DNA of 64,000 bases, taken from positions 166,567 through 230,566 of the forward strand of contig NZ_CAXBBQ010000007.1 of assembly GCF_963974575.1 (NCBI RefSeq), given 5' to 3'. The position numbers and the translations under genes are program-made. How positions within the stretch are numbered: the first letter of the stretch is position 1; every line of letters begins with the position of its first letter. The DNA comes from Sphingosinicella sp963974575 (GTDB lineage Bacteria; Pseudomonadota; Alphaproteobacteria; Sphingomonadales; Sphingomonadaceae). The notes under the pieces were generated by a model. It had not been told where the DNA came from and did no database searches. It was given only the letters and a program-made list of their open reading frames with translations. Positions 24,991-33,716 of this stretch are shown piece after piece.

Positions 24991-27381
24991 TCATCGCGGC
25001 TTCAGTGTCAGTGTACCCACGGACTCCTTGCGGAGTTCCGGGGCGCTGCCCGTGAGCGGGAAGTAGCGGCCCGCCGCCCAGTCTTCGGCCAGATGCCCGA
25101 ACCACGGCGACAGCACGTTGCCCGACATGCCCGGCGCGATCATGTAGAGGCTCTGGGCGGGGTCGGCGAGATCGACGATCTGGCGGTAGCGCGCGCCGAA
25201 GACATCCGCATAGGGATCGTCGCCCCAGAGCATGCTGAGCCCGGCGTTCACCGTCGTCGCGTCGCCCGGCGCGGCGGGCGACGCGACGAGGTGTGGCCCG
25301 ACGAGCGGCAGGTGCGAGAAGATGTCGTGCTTGAAGCGTACGCGGTGCACGTCGCCCCAGCGCCATCCGGCCATGTCGCCGTATTGCCCGCGCAGATCCT
25401 TCACCGCCGTGTCGAGTGCGCGGGCGGCGAGCGCCGGGCAGGCCTCGCGTGCGCACCATCCGCCTTCCCCGGCGAGCAGGCGTTCAAGACGCGGTCGTGT
25501 GGAGCCGAGATAATCCTTGGCGAGTGCGCCGAGCTTTGGTTCCAGAAGCGCCGAGACCGCTGCCCTGTACCACGCCGACCAGATCAGTGGCTCTGCCCTG
25601 TCGGTCGCCATGTCTCCATTCCAGCGCCGCAGCATGTCGCGGGCGGCGCGGCCGTCCGCCGTGGCGGGCGCCATCGCGGCAAGGACGGGTTTCATCGCCG
25701 CGACCTGCGCGGAGACGGTATCGAGCTGCAGCCGCCGCATCGTTTCTCGATCGGCACCTTTCGTCGTGCCGAGCTGCTGGACGATGCGCGCGGCGCGCCA
25801 GCCCGGCTCGAACGCGGTGCTGTCGTACAGGCGATCTCCGGTGAGTGTGCGGTTGTTGGCGTTCGCGACGAACCCGGAAGCAGGGTTCACCGTTCGCGGC
25901 ATCTCCTGCGGGTAGGCGTAGCCCGTCCAGGCGAAGCGCGCGTTCCAGCCCGGTGCGGGCAGGAAGCCGTCACCGCCACGGCGCGGGATGCGCGCGGCAG
26001 TCGCCATCGCGATCGTGCCCGAACGATCAGCGAACGCGAAATTGTGCTGGAAGTGGAAGCTCGCGATCGCGCGTTCGAATTCCGGCCAGTCGCGCGCCGC
26101 CGCGATGGTCACGAAGGCTTCCATGATCGGCTGGCCGCTCGGGAAATCGACACCGGCGAGAGCGACCACATGGCCCGGCGGCAATTGCTCGCGCACCAGC
26201 CGGGCGGCTTCGTCGTCGATGTCGGAAAGAACCGGGCCATGCGCGGTATAGCGTAGCACGATACGCTCCGCAGCTTTGTCCTTCACCGGGATCGTCACCG
26301 TGCGTGTCACGAATTTTTGCGGGCCCGTTGGCGTCATGTATTGTGTCGGATCGGCTGGATCGACGCGCTCGATGAAGAGGTCGGTCTGGTCGGCCATCAC
26401 GTCGGTGATGCCCCACGCGATGTCGCGGTTACGCGCTGTGGCGAAGCCCGGCACACCGGGGCGGGAGGCGCCGACCAGCTCGAAATCCGCGCCGACGATA
26501 CGGACGGGATAATAGTCCGCCGGCGCGGTGAGCGGCCCGTGCGGATCGTTGGCGAGCAGGGGTTTGCCGCTCGCCGTACGTGTGCCCGCAACGGCCCAGC
26601 TGTTCGACGCGGGGAGCGCGCGGCCGAAGGGCAGCAGTTCGGCAGACGCCGTCTTAACGGGCTTCAGCGGCACCGCGCCGCACGTATCTGCCGCAGGCAC
26701 ACCGGCCGCTTGGGGTGCATCCGGATGTGTCACCGGGCTGCTGTCTGCCGGGGATGCGAACAGCGAACGGAGCGCAGCGCAATCGATCGAAGGGAGCAGA
26801 CGGGCGCGTAGCAGTTCGTCGCGCCAGTCGCCGAAGCCGAGCGTCAGCAACCCGGCGACGCGGCTGACGTCGCGCGCCTCCCAGCGCCCCGGTGCGGTGC
26901 CGGTGAGCAGGAACTCGGGCGGCAGCGCTCCGCGCCGCGCATCAAGTGCAGCGTTGATCCCGGCGACATAGGCGCGGACAGCAGCGCGCGTTGCGGGCGA
27001 ATACTGGCGTTCGGTGCGATCGGCGATGGCTTCGATATCGAGCGCGGCAACGAGCTTGTCGGTGCTGAGCCCGTCGGCGCCGATCGCTTCTGCAAGGCGG
27101 CCATGTGCGGCACGGCGTGTCATTTCGAGCGCCCAGAGCCGATCCTGGCCATGGACGAAGCCGAGTCCGAAATAGCCGTCGTCACGTGTTGCGGCGAAGA
27201 TATGCGGAACCGCCCGCGCATCGCGCACGATCTCGATGGTGCCGCTGATCCCGGCGACCTGCCGGGTGCCGGAATAGTCCGGCAGCGATGTGCGCAGCCA
27301 GCCGTACGTGCCCGCCACAAGCGCCAGCACCATGAACGCGGAGCCTGCGAGCGCCCACTTTACCTTGCCGAATCTCTTCAT
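24991..27381 (-). CDS. Penicillin acylase family Ntn hydrolase
   Basis: 796 residues with an N-terminal membrane/signal segment (about 9-30). The family matures by cleavage before a nucleophilic Ser, seen here as Ser259 in ALPASNSWAVAG, giving alpha (about 230) and beta (about 538) subunits. GTASGKPLLANDPH-like, FIERVDP and GFVANANNRT motifs of the beta subunit are present. Members cleave aliphatic or aromatic acyl amides: penicillins, acyl-homoserine lactones, N-acyl peptides. Beside D-aminoacylases, an N-acyl amino-acid or peptide substrate is likely. The exact specificity is not readable from sequence. Confidence 0.88.
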   Translation of the reverse strand: MKRFGKVKWALAGSAFMVLALVAGTYGWLRTSLPDYSGTRQVAGISGTIEIVRDARAVPHIFAATRDDGYFGLGFVHGQDRLWALEMTRRAAHGRLAEAIGADGLSTDKLVAALDIEAIADRTERQYSPATRAAVRAYVAGINAALDARRGALPPEFLLTGTAPGRWEARDVSRVAGLLTLGFGDWRDELLRARLLPSIDCAALRSLFASPADSSPVTHPDAPQAAGVPAADTCGAVPLKPVKTASAELLPFGRALPASNSWAVAGTRTASGKPLLANDPHGPLTAPADYYPVRIVGADFELVGASRPGVPGFATARNRDIAWGITDVMADQTDLFIERVDPADPTQYMTPTGPQKFVTRTVTIPVKDKAAERIVLRYTAHGPVLSDIDDEAARLVREQLPPGHVVALAGVDFPSGQPIMEAFVTIAAARDWPEFERAIASFHFQHNFAFADRSGTIAMATAARIPRRGGDGFLPAPGWNARFAWTGYAYPQEMPRTVNPASGFVANANNRTLTGDRLYDSTAFEPGWRAARIVQQLGTTKGADRETMRRLQLDTVSAQVAAMKPVLAAMAPATADGRAARDMLRRWNGDMATDRAEPLIWSAWYRAAVSALLEPKLGALAKDYLGSTRPRLERLLAGEGGWCAREACPALAARALDTAVKDLRGQYGDMAGWRWGDVHRVRFKHDIFSHLPLVGPHLVASPAAPGDATTVNAGLSMLWGDDPYADVFGARYRQIVDLADPAQSLYMIAPGMSGNVLSPWFGHLAEDWAAGRYFPLTGSAPELRKESVGTLTLKPR

Positions 27382-27708
27382 TCTCTCGCTCGCCCTGTCG
27401 GAAATGTCGATGCGTCGGAGGTTGTTTGGGATATTAACAGAGTTTCATATACACTAAAATACTAGGTGTTTCAGACACGACGTGGGCGCGGTATTTTGTG
27501 AATCGGATTCAGAATTTCTGAAAATATCGATATATAACAACATTATAATCAACTCGAAGAGTTGGCCGCGTGTGACGTTAGGCATGTTGCCTGAAATGTG
27601 ACTATAGGAAAATCCAATCGCACCGGGCGTGCGGTGAGGACTGGGTGGTCGCCGAGCGTGTGATGAGCCTCACCCCCGGTCGCTGACCGGGGGGCGTTTC
27701 CGCAGCCG
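27382..27708. other. AT-rich intergenic region with several palindromes
   Basis: 327 bp. It must hold the promoter of the penicillin-acylase-family gene and the 3' end of deacylase 2. Visible: two adjacent short palindromes GAATC-G-GATTC (27500-27510) and CAGAA-T-TTCTG (27510-27520), and a 9-bp GC hairpin CCCCCGGTC/GACCGGGGG at 27673-27693. The hairpin has no T-run in either direction at the right place. I see no gene. The AT-rich part (27425-27560) contrasts with its surroundings. Confidence 0.5.
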
Positions 27709-29334
27709 CTATTTTTTGGACGGCACCGTCCCGCGCGCAACGAAGCGCCCGGGTGTCGCGCCCGTGGCCTTGCCGCCTTCCAGCGCGGTTTCGCCGTTGA
27801 CGATAACGGTGACCATGCCTTCGGCGCGGAGCGCCGGCCGCGCGTAGGTTGAACGATCGATGACCTTCGCCGGATCGAAGATGGCGATGTCTGCGACGAG
27901 GCCGGGCTTCAGCAGGCCGCGATCCGTCAGGTTCAAGTGCTTCGCGGGCAGGCTCGACATCTTGCGCACGGCCTCGGCAAGGGGGAACAGCTTCAGGTCC
28001 CGGCTGTAGTGGCCAAGGACGCGGGCGAAGCTGCCCGTCGCGCGCGGATGATAGCCCATGATGTCGATTTCGGCGCCCTCGGGCGCGCTGTAGCCACCAT
28101 CGCTCGCGATCATCACCCACGGTTGAACCATAAGCTTGCGCACATCGGCTTCATCGATCGTGCCGAGCGTGATCAGCAGCGAGTCGGACTGGTCCTGAAC
28201 AAGCCGGGCGACGAGATCGAACGGCTCCATTCCCCATGCCTTTGCCAGCAGTTCGATGTTCTGATCGACGAGTTCGGGCGCCCCCGGCGCATCGACGATG
28301 CGCATGTTGCCGTAGCCGACTGCCTTGACCCACGAGAAACCGCCCGCCTCGCCCTGTTCGGTCAGTTCGCGGATGACAGCGCGCGTTTTCGGATCCTTGA
28401 GCGCCGCGCGGACATCGGCGGCAGACGGCATGTCTTTGTGGCCCGGCAGCACGAAGATGCCGCTCAGGGGCCCGGTCGCGGCCCCGTCGTAGGGATACTG
28501 GTCGGCGACCACCTCCTGCCCCGCGGCGCGCGCCTCTTCGACCGCGGCGATCACGTCGCCGATGCGGCCCCTGTTGATCAAGCCCGTTGCCTTCAGATGC
28601 CCGAGCTTTGCGGGGATTCCGGCCCGCTTTCCGATCTCGATAGCCTCCTTTTCGGATTTCAGCATCTCCAGAGACGGGTTGCGCGTGTGCGAATCATAAG
28701 TGCCGCCGAACGGCTTCACGGCTTCCGCCAGCGCGACGACTTCGTTCGTATCGCTGAACATGCCGCCTTCGTACATCAAGCCGGTCGACAGGCCGACGCA
28801 GCCCATTTCCATGCCCTCGCGGACCAGCGCGGCCATGGCGGCGGTTTCTTCAGCATTCGCCGGGCGCTGGATGCCGGGCATGATCTGCTCGCGGATGCCG
28901 TTGTGCCCGACATAGCAACTGTAATTGACACCCGAGCCGCGCGCCTTCAACTGCGCCATGCGTTGCCGGATGTTTTCCGGCGAGTAATAGCCGTCAGGCC
29001 CCATCAGGATTGTCGTTACGCCCTGAAGGAGGTCTTGCTCGTCGAGCATTGGCCCGGTGCGTTCCTCCAGACCGAAATCGACGTGGCTGTGCGCGTCGAT
29101 GAAGCCGGGGGTCACGGCAAGCCCCTGGGCTTCGATCACCTTTGCTGCACTGCCGCGCACGCGCTTGCCCACGGCGGCGATCTTTCCGCCGCTGACGGCG
29201 ACATCGCCAACATAGCCGGGGCTTCCCGAGCCGTCATAGATCGTGCCGCCACGGATAAGGATGTCGTAAATGTCCGCGGTCGCGGGCGTGGACGCGACCA
29301 TCATTCCCAGAAGCAGAAGTGCGGCTTTCGACAT
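27709..29334 (-). CDS. N-acyl-D-amino-acid deacylase family protein (copy 2)
   Basis: 541 residues. ATG at 29334 has a GGGGAGG ribosome site and is followed by a signal peptide (KAALLLLGMMVASTPATA). It is clearly a paralogue of copy 1: GFIDAHSHVDFG, SCYVGHNGIREQ, YDSHTRNP, LGHLKATGLINRG, IASDGGY. The bridging-ligand site reads MGPDGY. It should be a periplasmic hydrolase of N-acyl-D-amino acids. It is divergent from regulator 2, with a TTTCC-N5-GGAAA operator between. Confidence 0.87.
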   Translation of the reverse strand: MSKAALLLLGMMVASTPATADIYDILIRGGTIYDGSGSPGYVGDVAVSGGKIAAVGKRVRGSAAKVIEAQGLAVTPGFIDAHSHVDFGLEERTGPMLDEQDLLQGVTTILMGPDGYYSPENIRQRMAQLKARGSGVNYSCYVGHNGIREQIMPGIQRPANAEETAAMAALVREGMEMGCVGLSTGLMYEGGMFSDTNEVVALAEAVKPFGGTYDSHTRNPSLEMLKSEKEAIEIGKRAGIPAKLGHLKATGLINRGRIGDVIAAVEEARAAGQEVVADQYPYDGAATGPLSGIFVLPGHKDMPSAADVRAALKDPKTRAVIRELTEQGEAGGFSWVKAVGYGNMRIVDAPGAPELVDQNIELLAKAWGMEPFDLVARLVQDQSDSLLITLGTIDEADVRKLMVQPWVMIASDGGYSAPEGAEIDIMGYHPRATGSFARVLGHYSRDLKLFPLAEAVRKMSSLPAKHLNLTDRGLLKPGLVADIAIFDPAKVIDRSTYARPALRAEGMVTVIVNGETALEGGKATGATPGRFVARGTVPSKK

Positions 29335-29364
29335 GCTTTTTCCTCCCCGGATTGAATTTCCCAT

Positions 29365-29384
29365 GCTTTCCGATATGGAAACAT
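29365..29384. promoter_or_regulatory. Operator candidate O1 of XRE-cupin regulator 2
   Basis: GCTTTCCGATATGGAAACAT lies between deacylase 2 and regulator 2 and contains the perfect repeat TTTCC-GATAT-GGAAA. Fourteen of its 20 positions recur in O2 before the next TBDR (30222-30241), which supports a common regulator. Confidence 0.6.
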
Positions 29385-29442
29385 TGCCTCCTTGGCAAGC
29401 AGTTGCGATAAGTCCCTCTCAGTAGTCGAAACGGTGAGTAAG

Positions 29443-30105
29443 ATGATCGAGCAGGGTGGCCTAGGCAAGAAAATCAAGGCGTTGCGGACGGCCCGCGGCA
29501 TTCCCCTCAGCGTGATGAGTGAGCGTACAGGCTATTCGGTGTCGGCGCTCTCGAAGATGGAAAACGATCGCCTAGGACTCACTTACGACAAGCTTACGAA
29601 GCTGACCGGGGCTCTTGGCGTCGATATTGGCAGCCTGTTCACCGAGACCGCGCAAACCGCAGTGCATGCTGGCGGTCGCCGCAGCGTTGCGCGGAAGGGT
29701 GAGGGGCGCAACATCCAGACAGGCAGCTATGATTATCTGTATGTGTCGCCGGAACTTAGCCGCAAACGGATCGTGCCGATCAAGGGGCGCGTCCATGCCG
29801 CGACACTTGAGGAATTCGGCCCGCTGATCCGTCATGACGGAGAGGAGTGGATCTACGTCCTCGACGGCGTGCTCGAAGTGCACAGCGAGTTCTACGAACC
29901 CGAAACCCTGGAACCCGGCGACAGCATCTACATCGACAGCCGCATGGGTCACGCCTACCTCTCCAAGACGCCCGGCGGCACGGAGATCATCGCCGTGTGT
30001 ACCGAGCAGACCGACAATTTCGTTTTCGGCGACCAGGCTGCCGTCGAACCGTCCTCTCGGGACGCTGCACGTAAGCTGCGCGCCAGAAAGCCCAAGGCGG
30101 GCTGA
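29443..30105 (+). CDS. XRE-family regulator with C-terminal cupin (regulator 2)
   Basis: 220 residues from ATG 29443. HTH (LGKKIKALRTARGIPLSVMSERTGYSVSALSKMENDRLGLTYDKL) and cupin (EEWIYVLDGVLEVHSEFYEPETLEPGDSIYID) match regulator 1 closely. The start is uncertain: GTG 29434 or a longer TTG form at 29392 are open. It lies between deacylase 2 (divergent) and a TBDR (same strand), and both are preceded by the same TTTCC...GAAAC motif. A regulator of this module by an N-acyl or D-amino compound is inferred. Confidence 0.86.
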   Translation: MIEQGGLGKKIKALRTARGIPLSVMSERTGYSVSALSKMENDRLGLTYDKLTKLTGALGVDIGSLFTETAQTAVHAGGRRSVARKGEGRNIQTGSYDYLYVSPELSRKRIVPIKGRVHAATLEEFGPLIRHDGEEWIYVLDGVLEVHSEFYEPETLEPGDSIYIDSRMGHAYLSKTPGGTEIIAVCTEQTDNFVFGDQAAVEPSSRDAARKLRARKPKAG

Positions 30106-30221
30106 CCCCGTTTCCAAAGTGACCATCAGTTCCGAGCCGCCGAAGGCTGGGCGGCGCGGCGCGTTTCTGAGCAAACGTGCGGGTCTGCGCGCTGTCTCTT
30201 CATATGTCGGTGATATTCCGA

Positions 30222-30241
30222 GGTTTCCAAAATAGAAACAT
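30222..30241. promoter_or_regulatory. Operator candidate O2 of XRE-cupin regulator 2
   Basis: GGTTTCCAAAATAGAAACAT lies 112 bp before the TBDR start and matches O1 at 14 of 20 positions, including TTTCC, GAAAC and their 5-6-bp spacing. A lone half-site, GTTTCCAAA, occurs at 30110-30118 just after the regulator gene. Confidence 0.58.
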
Positions 30242-30352
30242 AATTGACACAGGGTAGATGTCTGGTAGTTTCAGGATGGGACTGACCCGAATGGGCTTAA
30301 AGCGCGGGGGCGCTGCACGGCGATCCATTCGCAAATGTGGGGGGAATGACAA

Positions 30353-32653
30353 ATGTTTCTACGTCAGACTGGATATCTTTCGACAACCGTTTCCGCGCTC
30401 GCCTTGCTGATCAGCGCACCCGCAATCGCGCAAAGCGGCGGCGGTGAGGCCGAGGAACTGACAGGCAACGAAATCATCGTCACTGCGACGAAGCGCGAAT
30501 TGCGGCTCGTCGATGTGCCTCTCAGTATCAGCGCGATCAGCGGTTCAGACATGGAGCGGCGTAACCTTACGCGGATCGCCGATTTCGCATCGCAGGTTCC
30601 CGGCTTTTCGATCCAGGCGACCGGAAACGGCGGCACGCGTCTCGTGCTGCGCGGCCAGAACGCGGGCGGCTCGGGCGCGTCGGTTGCCACGATGGTAGAC
30701 GACATCGTTGTTTCGTCGGCCTCGTCCCTGTTCAACGGCTCGTTGCTCACGGCCGATTTGCTCGCGTTCGATCTCGACCGCGTCGAAGTGCTGCGCGGGC
30801 CGCAGGGTACGCTTTATGGCGCCACGGCGCAGGGCGGCCTCCTGCATTACATCACCAACAAGCCCAAGCTCGGCGTCTTCGAAGCGCGCGGTCAGGCGGG
30901 CTTTGATTCCGTGCGACACGGCGAAACCGGGTGGATCGCGCAAGGTGCCGTGAATGTGCCCCTCGGCGAAATCGCGGCGCTGCGCGTCACTGGCACTTAT
31001 CAGGATGTTGCCGGCTATATCGACAACCCCACCCGCGGGGAAACGGACGTCAACGGTGGCGAACAATACAGCCTCCGTGGGCAGCTCCAGATCGAACCGA
31101 CGGAAGCCCTCAGCGTGCGTCTGACGGCAGCTTTGCAGCGCGGGGACTTCGATGGTAGCGGCGCGCTTGAACTTGTGGGGGGATTGAATGCCCAGCCCTC
31201 CGTTGCAGCGAAGGTGGCCAACGGCGGCGAACCCATTTTGAACACCTATGCGCCGGAAAGTTCACTCCGCCGATTCGAATATTACAATGGCGTCATCAAT
31301 TATGATCTGGGTTCGGTGAGCCTGTTTTCGTCCACCAGCTACAGCAAATACAAATCCTTTTACCGCAGCGACATTTCGCATCTCCAGCTTGCGCCCGGCC
31401 TGACGGCGGCGGATTTGTTCGGCGGTGTTTACGGCGAGCCGATCGCAATCTGGGGACGCCAGGAAGACAGCTTCACGAAATTCAACGAGGAGATCCGGCT
31501 CGCGTCGAACACGGACGTCGATGCCGGCTTCATGCAGTTCGATTGGCAGATCGGCGGATTCTACACCAACGAAGATATTACGTTCGATCAATACTACGAC
31601 GCCGTGCAGCAAGGTGACGAATCGGTCATACTGGATTCGCCGCTCCCGTTCGGCGGCAGCTCGCTTCCGGCACGGTACAAGGAATATGCCGGTTTCGGCG
31701 AAGCCACACTCAAGTTCGGCGAAAGCTTCGAAGTTTCGATCGGCGGCCGCTATTCGCACAACAAGCAGTGGTCGCAGGTTACGAGCGCCCCTGGCCTGAT
31801 CGGGAGCGGCGGTCCCGATCCGCTCGTGAATCCGGAGATCCGGACGAGCGAGAACAAGTTCACGTACTCGATCGCGCCCCGTTTCCTGCTGAACAAGGAT
31901 ATTTCGGTCTACGCGCGCTTGGCGACGGGCTACCGTCCCGGCGGTCCGGTGCTGGTCGTGCCCGGCGCACCCGCCGATTTCCCGACGTTCTACAAGTCCG
32001 ACAGCACGACCAACTACGAACTGGGCGTTAAGGGATCGACCGCCGACCGCGTGTTCAATTTCGATGTCGCGATTTACCGCATCGACTGGACGGACGTGCA
32101 GCTCATTACGGACTTCGTTTCCGAAACAAATGGGCAGACATTCTCGGTTCAGGGCAACGGCGGCAAGGCGCGCAGCGAAGGTCTTGAATACACATTGAGC
32201 GTGAACCCGGTGAAGCCGCTCACGTTTGCGGTGACGGGCGGTTACACGCATGCGCGTCTTACTGACGATGCGCCTGCCTTCGGTGGTCTGGCGGGCCAGC
32301 GCCTGCCCTACGTGCCGGAATTCCAGAACGCGGTTTCGGTCGATTACGTCCACGAGCTTGACGGCGGATCGATCCTGTCCGGCGGTGTCACATGGACGTA
32401 TGTCGGTTCGCGATACGCCGATTTTTCGACAGCGCCTGCTACGACCAATCACGCACGGATTCCAGACTATAACACGCTCGATCTTCGGCTTGGCGCGCGG
32501 TTCGGGCAAATCTCGGTCGAAGCGTTCGCCCGTAATCTCACCGACTCGCAGGGGATCACCGACTATTCGAGTGGCGGCGGCGCGGGGCTTATCGGCAGGG
32601 GCACGATCATCCAGCCGCGGACGCTCGGGATGCGGCTCGGCTTCAAATACTGA
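30353..32653 (+). CDS. TonB-dependent receptor of the D-amino-acid region
   Basis: 766 residues. Signal peptide (to SAPAIAQ, residue 27), plug start NEIIVTATKRELRLVDVPLSIS, plug motif VEVLRGPQGTLYGATAQGG, barrel ending TLGMRLGFKY. It has a clear GGGGG ribosome site and an operator-like repeat upstream. It is followed at 8 bp by the DUF1611 gene and then a serine hydrolase, in a likely operon that imports and modifies an amino-acid-type compound. Substrate unknown. Confidence 0.93.
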   Translation: MFLRQTGYLSTTVSALALLISAPAIAQSGGGEAEELTGNEIIVTATKRELRLVDVPLSISAISGSDMERRNLTRIADFASQVPGFSIQATGNGGTRLVLRGQNAGGSGASVATMVDDIVVSSASSLFNGSLLTADLLAFDLDRVEVLRGPQGTLYGATAQGGLLHYITNKPKLGVFEARGQAGFDSVRHGETGWIAQGAVNVPLGEIAALRVTGTYQDVAGYIDNPTRGETDVNGGEQYSLRGQLQIEPTEALSVRLTAALQRGDFDGSGALELVGGLNAQPSVAAKVANGGEPILNTYAPESSLRRFEYYNGVINYDLGSVSLFSSTSYSKYKSFYRSDISHLQLAPGLTAADLFGGVYGEPIAIWGRQEDSFTKFNEEIRLASNTDVDAGFMQFDWQIGGFYTNEDITFDQYYDAVQQGDESVILDSPLPFGGSSLPARYKEYAGFGEATLKFGESFEVSIGGRYSHNKQWSQVTSAPGLIGSGGPDPLVNPEIRTSENKFTYSIAPRFLLNKDISVYARLATGYRPGGPVLVVPGAPADFPTFYKSDSTTNYELGVKGSTADRVFNFDVAIYRIDWTDVQLITDFVSETNGQTFSVQGNGGKARSEGLEYTLSVNPVKPLTFAVTGGYTHARLTDDAPAFGGLAGQRLPYVPEFQNAVSVDYVHELDGGSILSGGVTWTYVGSRYADFSTAPATTNHARIPDYNTLDLRLGARFGQISVEAFARNLTDSQGITDYSSGGGAGLIGRGTIIQPRTLGMRLGFKY

Positions 32654-32661
32654 CGTCGTTC

Positions 32662-33696
32662 GTGGCCGATATTGCGAAGCCTTACCTGGTGTTTCTGGCG
32701 GACGCCGAAAGTTCGACGCTCGCCAAGACAGCGCTCGGGGTGCGGGATTGGGCGCGCGAGGATTGCGTCGGCCAGTTGCGGCTGACACCGGCGACAATCG
32801 ATATCGGCCTCCCCGACCTCTCTCCATCAGAAGCGGCCGCACGCGGTGCGCGGTCGCTTCTGATCGGGATTGCGCCGGTCGGCGGGCAATTGCCCGCCGC
32901 ATGGCAGGGCGTCCTGCTCGACGCGCTTGAGGCGGGGCTCGATATCGTCAGCGGGCTTCACGTTCGGCTGGAGACGTTTCCGGCCATCGCCGAAGCCGCG
33001 GCCCGGCTCGGGCGCACGCTGCACAACGTGCGTCACAGCAAAACCGCGTTTCCGATCGCGACCGGCCGCAAGCGCACTGGTATGCGCGCTCTCATGGTCG
33101 GCACGGACTGTGCTCTCGGCAAGAAATACACGGCGCTGGCGTTGACACAGGCGATGCGGGCGCGGGGCGTTGATGCGACGTTCCGCGCGACGGGCCAGAC
33201 CGGCATCATGATCTCGGGCGACGGCATCGCGATCGATGCCGTCGTTGCGGATTTCATCGCCGGCGCAGCGGAAACCCTCTCCCCCGACGCCGCGCCCGAT
33301 CACTGGGATGTGATCGAGGGGCAAGGCGCGCTTTTCCATCCGGCCTATGCGGGCGTAACGCTCGGGCTGTTGCATGGCAGCCAGCCCGATGCGCTGGTGC
33401 TTTGCCACGATCCGGGCCGCAGCGTGACGAGCTTTTTTCCGGACTATCCGTTGCCTACGATCGAGGCTGCGATTGCCGCCTATCTGCCGCACGCCCAGCG
33501 CACGAATCCCGCTGCGCGGTTCGTCGGCATCAGCCTTAATACGTCCGCGCTGGATGATGTCGCGGCGCAGCGCGCGCTCGAGAACGCGGCCGCGCGGACC
33601 GGTCTTCCCGCGTTTGATCCGCTGCGTTTCGGGATCGAGGCGGTTGTTGATGAAATGCTTGCTGGGACACCCGAGGCCGCATTCGCGGCAGTATGA
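32662..33696 (+). CDS. DUF1611 protein, DgcN (D-glutamate N-acetyltransferase) family
   Basis: 344 residues, GTG start. The N-terminal Rossmann-like domain is followed by a P-loop-type domain with VGTDCALGKKYTA (residues 146-158), the hallmark of DUF1611. Reported members (DgcN) acetylate D-glutamate to N-acetyl-D-glutamate in marine proteobacteria, usually beside a racemase (DgcA). No DgcA-type enolase-fold gene is present in this window, so the exact pathway may differ. Its placement between a TBDR and a serine hydrolase, next to N-acyl-D-amino-acid deacylases, fits a role with D-amino acids. The substrate is inferred. Confidence 0.82.
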   Translation: MADIAKPYLVFLADAESSTLAKTALGVRDWAREDCVGQLRLTPATIDIGLPDLSPSEAAARGARSLLIGIAPVGGQLPAAWQGVLLDALEAGLDIVSGLHVRLETFPAIAEAAARLGRTLHNVRHSKTAFPIATGRKRTGMRALMVGTDCALGKKYTALALTQAMRARGVDATFRATGQTGIMISGDGIAIDAVVADFIAGAAETLSPDAAPDHWDVIEGQGALFHPAYAGVTLGLLHGSQPDALVLCHDPGRSVTSFFPDYPLPTIEAAIAAYLPHAQRTNPAARFVGISLNTSALDDVAAQRALENAAARTGLPAFDPLRFGIEAVVDEMLAGTPEAAFAAV

Positions 33697-33716
33697 AAAC
33701 TCAATGTGAGGTAGAC

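Noticed and set aside
27673..27693. GC hairpin as a terminator of deacylase 2
   Set aside because: It has no T-run in the minus direction, so it is listed only as a hairpin within the intergenic entry.
31262..32902. Long minus-strand frame of 546 codons opposite the TBDR
   Set aside because: Arg/Ala-rich without domains, antisense to a clear TonB-dependent receptor.
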